Below are positions 56,155-64,000 of a DNA stretch of 64,000 nucleotides, piece by piece. The stretch comes from Stictocephala bisonia (lineage: Eukaryota; Arthropoda; Insecta; Hemiptera; Membracidae): contig JAQJVL010002737.1 in NCBI GenBank assembly GCA_035578905.1, positions 1 through 64,000 on the forward strand, read 5' to 3'. How positions within the stretch are numbered: position 1 is the stretch's first letter; each line of letters opens with the position of its first letter. A model generated the notes under the pieces. It saw only the letters and a program-made list of their open reading frames with translations, ran no database searches and had not been told where the DNA came from. Both the position numbers and the translations under genes were made by a program.

Positions 56155-58330
56155 TTAAAATATGCTGGTACAGTACGTGATGAAATAAATTTGAATACAG
56201 TATGAAATATAGTAAAGTACTGTACTATAGTATTTGTGGTTTCTAGCAACACCACTGGTAGATGGCTGGAAAAAAGATCTAATATCTAATTGCTTCTTAG
56301 AACTTTTTTTATTTAAAAAATAATGTTTTATTATATGCAAGTTCATAACTTCGGCCATACTGTATTGTTTATTTGACTCAGCAAATTTTACAAACGTATT
56401 GATTGCTTCACTTGCTTCGTTCCAAGGCACAACTTATGTTTCCGAGACTTCTTCATCGTCACTTTCTGATTCGTTCTGAACTGGGTTTTGATTCAGAACA
56501 CTGAACTACGAATTCATCACTGATTTCTTCATATGGTGATAGTCCTTTATCAATTTCTAACCACTCAACGATTTCAGTGCTTGAAATATTTCTCAACTCA
56601 CTCACTACATGAGTGTTTTCTCTAATCTCTGCCAGATTAATTTTTAGGCCTACGTCTTCATCATCTTCAATAGGATCATTCTCATTGGGAACATCGTCAT
56701 TGTCCATAACACTATGCCAGAGTCCACAATCTTTTAACTGTTTCATTCTTGACACCATTCCATGACAAAGCTGCAGTAAGAATTACATCTTTTATGGTAA
56801 ATTTAGCTTGAAAGTCCTTAACACTGGACTCTGAAACAACCAATTCTTGAATAAATGAGCCTCTGTAATTGTATTTAAAATTTTGACTGACGCCTTGGTC
56901 CATGGGTTAAATTAAAGGAGTTACATTTGGGGGAAGGTACGTGACAGAAATATTACCAGATGTAAGTTCATTGGCAGAGAGAGATGCCATACAATTGTCT
57001 AGCAAAAGAATGGCTTTTGTATCTTCTGGTTGTGGAAAACCCATACATGCACAGAGGTATTGGCCCACCCATACATGCACAGAGGTACTGACCCATCCAG
57101 CCACCCATACACGCACAGTGGTATTGACCCACCCAGTCACCCATACACGCACAGTGGTACTGACCCACCCGCCCACCCATACACGCACAGTGGTATTCAC
57201 ACACCCAGCCACCCATACACGCACAGAGGTATTGGTATGCACAGAGGTAGTACCACTGTACGTGTATGGGTGGGCGGGTGGATCAGTACCACTGTACGTG
57301 TATGGGTGGGTGGGTCAGTACCACTGTACGTGTAGTATTCAATCTCACTGAACGTGTATGGGTGGGCGGGTGGGTCAGTCCCACTGTACGTGTACCTCTC
57401 GTTGCATTCTCCTACTTCTTTTGTATAACCTTTAATATGACACTTGGATTTATGGAGATTTTGATATTTCAATTTTGTCTCACCCCTCCACTCTCTTTAT
57501 TTCTGGTATTATTGAAATGTTCATCCAAATTTCCCAAACTGACTAAATGAGATTTTACTGATGGTAGAAACTGGTTAAAAACCCAGTCCTTGAACAGTTC
57601 TGCACTCATCCAAGCATTACTTTGAGCTGCATAATGCACTGGTAGATGAGTAAGGCTCTTAAATGCTCTGGGTTTTTTGTATTTGCCTATTATGAACAGT
57701 TTAAGTTTATGATCACCGGACACATTCCCACAGCACAAGACTGTAAACCTGTCTTTGTTCATTATAACCTTTGGCACTTTTCTCATGACCTACTAAAGTG
57801 GAGTTAGGCAAACAGAGCCATAACAGGCCGGTATCATCTACATTGTAAACCTGGAATGGACTCAAATCATATTTTTCAACAAAATCTTGAAAAAAATATT
57901 TTAAACTCATTTGCAGCAACTTCGTCAGTAAATTTAACTTCTCCTGAAAAATCTAACTTTTGGATCCAATGCCTAACCTTAAATTTATGTAGCCAACCAC
58001 TTGAAAACGTACATTTATTCTCCTCAAGATTCAATTCTTGCTCAAAGAGATTCACTTTTTCAATCAGCGTAGGGCTGGTAACAGGTTTGCCAGTGTAAAA
58101 AGTGCTACCGAGATTTTCGCTTTTTTGTTGTTTGTCTCGTTTCAACAGCTTTAGTTGTTTCTTTTTTTAAATGTTTCAAGTTTGGCTCTTTGATTCCTTA
58201 TATTGCAGATGGTTGAAGAACCAACATTATACTCTTCCATAATAGAATTACGATTTTCACCTTGATCTAATGTTGCAATGATTTCTAATTTTTGCTTAAT
58301 TGTTAGGGTTACATGCTTACGTTTCTGTGT
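56155..58330 (-). pseudogene. Tigger/jerky-type transposase, interrupted
   Basis: In order on the minus strand: an N-terminal HTH region (58330-58150, broken frame, KQKLEIIATLDQGENRNSI-like); a CENP-B HTH with WLHKFKVRHWIQKLDFSGEV (57990); the first catalytic block VYNVDDTGLLWLCLPNSTLV (57850); KDRFTVLCCGNVSG (57750); WVFNQFLPSVKSHL (57570); then an array insertion. The second catalytic block [13 protein letters not shown] (57015) and [20 protein letters not shown] follow (56940-56890). The acidic C-terminal region and KKQLDIRSFFQPSTSG (56290) close the frame; QLDIRSFF fits a PCNA-interacting PIP box (QxxhxxFF), as described for pogo transposase. Several frameshifts. Confidence 0.82.
57042..57398. 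repeat. 36-bp G/C-rich minisatellite, inverted array (locus C)
   Basis: Left part (to about 57235): six units with C-rich strand CCCACCCGCCCACCC or CCACCCAGCCACCC followed by ATACACGCACAG and TGGTATTGA. Right part (57250-57398): four units in reverse orientation (GGGTGGGCGGGTGGG). It splits the transposase frame. The left units share a GCACAG variant while the right ones have GTACAG, so the two arms were amplified separately. Confidence 0.9.
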
Positions 58331-58921
58331 AGGCTTCTTGGTGTCCTTTTTTCCAATTTTTAAAACATGGTAAAGTATATTAACAGAAAAAAAACTATAT
58401 CAACACAATAAGTAATCAACCAGTTTAATATTGTACAGTGCAGTCGTACAGTAGATACAGTACGAAATTGTTTCCTCTAAAACACACTCACCTGTCAGTA
58501 CGTTTATAAATACAGTACAGTGTACAATAAGTAAATTACACAATAAAACTAACCAAGCTTCACTCATTTATGTACAGTACTTAACTGTACACTACTCAGG
58601 ACGATATAAACAAAACCACTGACTAAACCACAAAAATGGCGTGGCGTTCGCGTTCCACAGTGCTGCAGACGTGAAGTGAAGTGCATGCCAGGAGATGAGT
58701 GGATCCGAGATTTGCCAAGCAGTCACAATGGTTAGCCCACCCAAATTTACCGCTCAGAGCGTGGCGCTTTGTGGCTTTTGAGTGTCGGCAGTAGCTGTCG
58801 AGTTGCTCACTTTACAATGTTCATTGTGAAGCCAATTCTACAATTTGAGTCCATTGCCGTTGATGCCGGATTATAGACAATTCTGGACTATAGAATGCCG
58901 GAATAAGGAGGTTTTACTATA

Positions 58922-59689
58922 CAATGCAAAACCATTGTTGGACATATTGCAAACATTATATTTTGTTTTATCTGTGGATATTTATTTCAGTAATAATTTA
59001 GAAAACCCAAGAGTAAAATTGTGCTTGGTTTGCAATGTCTAAAACTTGTTAGAAGAAATAATAATTACTATGTTTTCATAAATGACAGTTCAATTATGCT
59101 ATCTTAATTAATCTCAATTAACAGTTTGTTATTTTTAATGTTAAAATTTAAAGAACAATTAATTGAATAGTAAAGCATATATGATATGATATTTCTGAGG
59201 AAAGAACATGACAAAAAAAGAAAATAACCTAATTATTTCTTAAGTGTTTGTAACAAAATTATTACAACACTTGAGTTTAGGTCTATATTGAGTGTAAGAA
59301 CTTAAAATTACTGTTTAATTTTGGGGTTTGCTCCAAATTTGATTTGTCCTTCATGCACATATTTTTATATAATATATCCTCCTTTGACATTTAACAAGAT
59401 CACTTAAGATGTATTTTGATTGTATCATAGAAAAGGAATATGGATCAAATCTGACTAAGCTCTAGTTCTCTAGTTTAAATAATTAAGATACTGAGTTAAC
59501 TTCTTTCAGCGTTTAATCTTTTCCAGATTAATAAAAAAATAATCAAAATGAAACAAACCTATATAACATGTATATTCTGTATTATATGACATTGAAATAA
59601 AAATCTTGTTAATTTAAAGTGAACATGCTGTGCCCATTAGTTAAGAGATAAGTTGCAAAAAGAACATTACATGGAAAGTATAGGAATAG
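58922..59689. other. AT-rich DNA, nothing recognised
   Basis: No coding frame or repeat supported. Confidence 0.4.
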
Positions 59690-59849
59690 AAACAAATAGA
59701 TATAGAACCAGTTTATATGCAGTCAATGTGTCACTTGATCACCACAAGGAGCCAACACAAGGGCTACATATGCTACCATCATGCGACGAGCAGAGAAGCA
59801 TGCACACTCTGCGGAGCCAGGGACACAGGGACGAAATCCCCGCACTAGT
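59690..59849 (+). CDS. Cys/His-rich open frame, candidate exon
   Basis: In a GC-rich island the + strand frame ending at TAG (about 59847) contains SMCHL, QHKGYICYHHATSREACTLC and GARDTGTKSPH. The spacing (C-x-H, C-x-H-H, C-x2-C) could bind zinc. A possible acceptor TTTATATGCAG precedes it at 59722. The other strand also has open frames across the island, so strand and reality are uncertain; no family was recognised. Confidence 0.2.
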
Positions 59850-61325
59850 CAGCATGCACAGAACAAAATTATTGTGGTAACCGGAATCTCATTTAGCCCA
59901 ACACCATTGCTTGATTATTGTTGTTAAATGGAAATTCAATTCTAGTTAAATAGCAATCAGAAGGTCGATAAATATTGAACAGTGTTCGTAAAAAGACTGA
60001 TTGCTGATTGCACAAGTTTTAATGCACTTTTGTCAAACAAAAATGGGTTGATGAACCACCCAACATACTTGTACGTACAATGTAGAAACTGAGAGATTAT
60101 TTTAATGTGTTTATAGTTAATTTAAAAAAATGTACCATTTTGGCCGATTAAGTTCTACATACAAATAACACTTGTAGATTTACACAAATTATAGGTTTTT
60201 TGGTTAAGTGAGTTGGCTCTAAGAAGTTGTGTTCATTCTGCCACATATCATGTAAATAGAGCTGGTGGGTTGGATCTGAGAGGTCATGTTAATTGACTGA
60301 GTGGATTGGTTCTACGATGTTCATTTCATACCCAAATTTAGGTTTTCAAATTGATGTGACAAGTTTTCTGAAGTGCTTAGTGTGTGTTTCTTTTTTTTTT
60401 CATAATATTATCATTTTACTAATCAACTACAAAATATATTTAAAAACTTCATAAATGTTACTCAAGAAAGATTGCAGAGATTCAATCTTTGCAATTTTTT
60501 CTAGGCCCCTTTTGATCTAGGCCCCCAATGTGATACATAACAAACCTTTATTGATAGACACTCTCTTTCACAAAAACATTTTCTTATATGGAAATATATT
60601 TGTTATATTAAGTGACAAGATATATATATTTTTGTCATAGGCTACTATAGATTGGGTTTAAACAGTAATTAATATTTCTAAAATACTATTTGGAACGTCA
60701 AACATATCACTATCTAAAGTTCTTTGTAAATGTTGAAGAATAATATGTCTATAAATCCTTTATTAGAGTAAGAACTGGTTGATATTATTTAGAATTGTCT
60801 AACCTGTAGTAACAAGAAGGATCTAGAACTACAAGAAGATTCTGGAGTTACCAAGATCAGTAATAAATAACCTTAATGTTTCATTCCTAACATGATTTTG
60901 TATACATCTATCTCATTTCACTATCGTGGTTATTTATATTAAAACAGCAGTTATCTAGCTAATTATAATTATTTATTTTTTATTTAAATTGATGAAGAAC
61001 TACAGATCCTACTAACGGAGTGTAATTTTTTGTTCTAGTTGTTCCACCATAGAGTTTTCTACATTATAGCCTAGGGTATGTATTAGGTGAGTTTGTTGAG
61101 TGGAAGAGCCAGAGCAGTTTGTCCAGTTAGTGAGTTAGTATTTTGAACACAGTGCTTATCTTCTTCTCTTTGGAGAAATTATAATTCAACAAATAAATAA
61201 TCAGTAACATATTTTAGCACAAAAAAAGTTTAATCCTTCAAGTTTTGACTACTATTTAAATTTTTTAGGTCTCGCACATAATAAATGGACATTATTGCAT
61301 GTTTAAATCATGTTTCTGCAAATAC
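59850..61325. other. AT-rich DNA, nothing recognised
   Basis: No supported feature. Confidence 0.4.
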
Positions 61326-61988
61326 AGTAGAAAGTCGATACCTAAATCTAAAAATGATTGAAAATTATTTGTGTTATCAAAGCATTTGTGATAGGTAGGT
61401 CTGTGGTAGTGAGGTGAAAACTGGCCAAATTCATAGTACAGAGGTTCCCTTTCATATACGTTTATTCAAGTGTTATTAATGAATTACACACTATAGTATT
61501 TACATTGATCACTTTCCTCTTAAATTCAAAAGAAGCAGAACACTTCTTTTTCTTTTCACCATGAAAAATGCTAGCAGTATTTTCAATCGCACTGAACGGC
61601 AGTGAACAAATAATAGAATAAAACTAAACTGAACTAAATCTGTACTATCTGATGCCATCTGCAATTCCAAAAGTCGCTGCAAATGGAAGTTAAGTTTTCT
61701 TGTTTCATCAAGAATTAATTGGAAATATAAATTTGTCTTACTGATGTTAAGACTGAGGGAATTCATCTTATACAGTTCAATTTGTGGTATAAGGTGTTTT
61801 GCTCTTGATATTTGTGCTATAAGGGTTTCTCGTGGTCTTGAAAATCAAACAAAATTTGTGTTATTGTGGTGGTTGGTCCTTAATATTCACATGGTATTAT
61901 GTACTTTTAACATTGAATGTTATGAGAGGTTCAAGGTGATTTAAAAAAAGCGTGTTATCTAGGATTACGTGCTATTAAGGTTCCACTT
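61326..61988. mobile_element. Candidate Tigger-like MITE
   Basis: The left end is TACAGTAGAAAGTCGATACC; the right end, inverted, reads TATAAGTGGAACCTTAATAG. Both are followed by variants of GTGTTATCAAAG / GTGCTATAAGG / GTGTTATCTAGG, which occur at least four times near the ends. TA flanks fit a pogo-superfamily insertion. The terminal match is weak. Confidence 0.3.
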
Positions 61989-62198
61989 ATATCAGTTTTA
62001 CCGTCTTTGTTTTAGTCTAATTGGTTAATAGAAATTTTAGTTACATTTTGAAGTAACATTCCTGTCCATAATTTAGCTTTTCCTTAATATTACAATGTTT
62101 ATTTGCGCTAAGGTGTTAGTCTATTGCTGTTTTAGTTTTGGTTTCAACCTGATGGCAGAGTTTCGTTGCCCAAACAGTATAAACAGTCTTGGTTAGTA

Positions 62199-62890
62199 TT
62201 AATACGTTCACTGCGTTGTTATAATTTCTCGGCCATTCATCCTGTGCACCATGCGATCTCGGGGTTTCGTTGCATACCATCAATTCAGTGCGGGACAAGA
62301 TCTCGTGCGCAACAGAAGTTCTGCGCACAATATTACGTCATCAATTGAAGATAGAGCACTCAAGGTTATTGTTTTAGAACTATCTAGTTTCTGACGTCAT
62401 AAGTGCTATACAGGGTGTGGATATAGCGTATAAGCACGAGGTCTCGGAATCTCGTGTCGCATATATGGAAGTACTGTAATAAACAATACTCTAGATGAGA
62501 AATAAAGGTTATGTTGTAAATAAACAGATGACTCAGCAACCACGTGGAACAACTCTCCCACCTTTTCAAACAACAGCTGACAATCTGTTTGCTAATATTG
62601 ACGTTTAGTCTACAATGTGATCGACGAGGTCTATAGGTCTCATACCACATATAACTAATACGTCATTACTCTGTTGCGGCACGTAAGCTATACATCTCAT
62701 GTAAAATTTAGGTTATTATTAAATTCACAAAGAAAAATGCTGTTATGGAGTTCAATTCCTGCAACAATGCGTTAATTACAACGAAAAATATCACAAACGC
62801 ATATAAGGAATTAAATGCGAATTTCATCACCGTGTAAATGTAAGCCTAGGATACGAGACCCCGGGATTCGTGACACAGTGAACGTGTTAA
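62199..62890. mobile_element. piggyBac-like MITE with TTAA duplication
   Basis: TTAA at 62199-62202 and 62887-62890 flank a 684-bp element whose ends read inward TACGTTCACTGCGT and CACGTTCACTGTGT (12 of 14 alike). Subterminal words repeat in both orientations (GATCTCGGGGTTTCGTTG, GAGACCCCGGGATTCGTG, GAGGTCTCGGAATCTCGTG). TTAA target duplication plus CA-rich short inverted ends is the piggyBac signature. No transposase is present, so it needs a source element elsewhere. Confidence 0.75.
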
Positions 62891-63733
62891 GACTAGATGG
62901 CAATTGCCAACAATAATCTCATAATCCTTTGTAAATATACAGGATCGTTAGGTGTTTACTCATGTACATTACGGAAGAAAATTTCTTCTAATTACATAAC
63001 GAACGTTATAATCAAAAACCTAGCCACTATACATGAGTTGATATTTGAATTATCTTGGCAACACAATAAGGACACATGGATGATATATCAAACCTTGACA
63101 CCCAGTTCTTGGTTATATACCTAAAGATTAAGAAAATGCTAATTGATTCCCTATAATTATTTCTACAACTGTACACTTTTCATTCACACAGGAAAATCGA
63201 ATAAAAAGTTTAACAATAACAATTAATTACTTGTGAGATTTTAAAAATATTTTAACAGCCCAATCTTTGCTTTCTCAGAAATTTAAAGTATAAACCAAGA
63301 ACACGAAGAATGGTAATGCACTAACACTAGTTAACTTTGTTAGTGGTTAAAAAAACCATTTGAATATCTTGGACTGTTCAATGTGACATATTGCTAATAT
63401 CTCATTTAATGTACGAGTCACTAAAATCAGGGTCTCAGTTTATTTATGGAACATACTTTTAAACAGTTTACCATTTGTTTACTTATAAAGCATTTAAAAT
63501 CAATTTACTTTACATGTACATACAACATTTCTTCTGGCATTTCGAAAACATTCACGAAAATTTATTTGAGCAATTTATGAATGAACAGCAATTTTATGAC
63601 CATAAAAGGTTAAGTACTTTTTATGTGATGTCTAAACCTTAAACCTGTAGTCAATGCTAGAAGCACAATTTGCAAAAAATATGACAAATTTTGAAATTTA
63701 ATATAAATTTATATCAAATTCATGTTCAAATTA

Positions 63734-64000
63734 CAGTAGAGTCTCAGTTTTCCGGCCCTATATCAGGATTGACACTGCCGGATTACCGAAATTGCCGGAT
63801 TAGTGGAGGTTGAGCAAAGGAAGTAAAATTTGTGAACGTATATAACATAAATGAACTTTATTATTACATAAAACGAGTTCTAATAGCCTATTAAACACAT
63901 TTGATGAGAATAAAGGTTAAAAAGAATATATGATACTCAATAGGAAAGTACATTGCACTTATGTACAAAAAATACAAACGACAAACATATTCTAACTACG
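63734..64000. mobile_element. Tigger-like terminus, element continues beyond the window
   Basis: TA followed by CAGTAGAGTCTCAGTTTTCC and GGCCC, and then an internal inverted copy (GCCGGATTAGTGGAGGTTGA, 63793-63812), fits a Tigger/pogo-type end at a TA site. No coding sequence is reached before the window ends. Confidence 0.55.

Larger units (their letters stand above)
56155..58921 (-). mobile_element. Tigger/jerky-like (pogo superfamily) transposon relic
   Basis: The 5' terminus at 58921, read inward, is TAGTAAAACCTCCTTATTCC then GGCATTC, a Tigger-type end at a TA site. The transposase follows on the minus strand (58330-56155). The opposite terminus was not found near 56150, so it is lost or diverged. 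A 36-bp G-rich array (57042-57398) is inserted in the middle. Degenerate, non-functional. Confidence 0.78.

Overview
This is AT-rich eukaryotic DNA with spliced genes, tRNA-type SINEs, many non-LTR retrotransposons, DNA transposons and minisatellites. A gustatory receptor with the insect TYhhhhhQF signature makes an insect the likely source. A hemimetabolous insect such as a hemipteran would fit, but the species cannot be fixed from sequence alone.

Host genes (about 3-19 kb). Two host genes are well supported. On the + strand are the last three coding exons of a WRNIP1/MgsA-family AAA+ ATPase gene (3080-3194, 5554-5684, 18642-18742), with matching splice sites and phases. The final intron is about 13 kb. 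It contains, on the - strand, a two-exon gustatory receptor (16955-16135 and 11054-10715, 386 codons) whose 5.1 kb intron is itself filled with mariner and LINE debris. Weaker gene candidates lie at 44984-45250 (-), 54716-54743 (-) and 59690-59849 (+).

Transposon region (about 19-48 kb). This part is a layered transposon deposit. A Ty3/gypsy relic (23490-33660) is split inside its integrase by a LINE. That LINE is split by a second LINE plus a G-rich tandem array, and again by a hAT element with 11-bp-scale clean ends and an exact 8-bp target duplication. The hAT element is in turn split by a palindromic Penelope-like insertion. A second LINE (39.0-41.9 kb) is split by a mariner copy and by another palindromic Penelope-like element that carries GIY-YIG endonuclease sequence in both arms. 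Other elements include a Tigger/jerky relic (37.8-38.4 kb), a piggyBac-like MITE (35.7-36.3 kb), a GC-rich MITE (41.9-42.4 kb) and a 5'-truncated LINE (46.9-47.9 kb).

Satellites and the right side (48-64 kb). An 18-copy 56-bp satellite lies at 48.7-49.7 kb. It is followed by about 6 kb of AT-rich, repeat-poor DNA, then a Tigger-type transposase relic on the - strand (56.2-58.9 kb) interrupted by a G-rich array. After that come MITEs, including a 684-bp piggyBac MITE with TTAA ends, and a Tigger-like end that runs off the window.

Most unusual. (1) A 36-bp, G-quadruplex-prone minisatellite family occurs at three separate loci, twice as an inverted array, each time next to or inside a mobile element. 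(2) Three Penelope-type loci carry hammerhead-like CUGAAGA-hairpin-GAAA cores. (3) A chemoreceptor gene is nested antisense in a DNA-repair gene. Most other open reading frames here are transposon fragments or chance frames.
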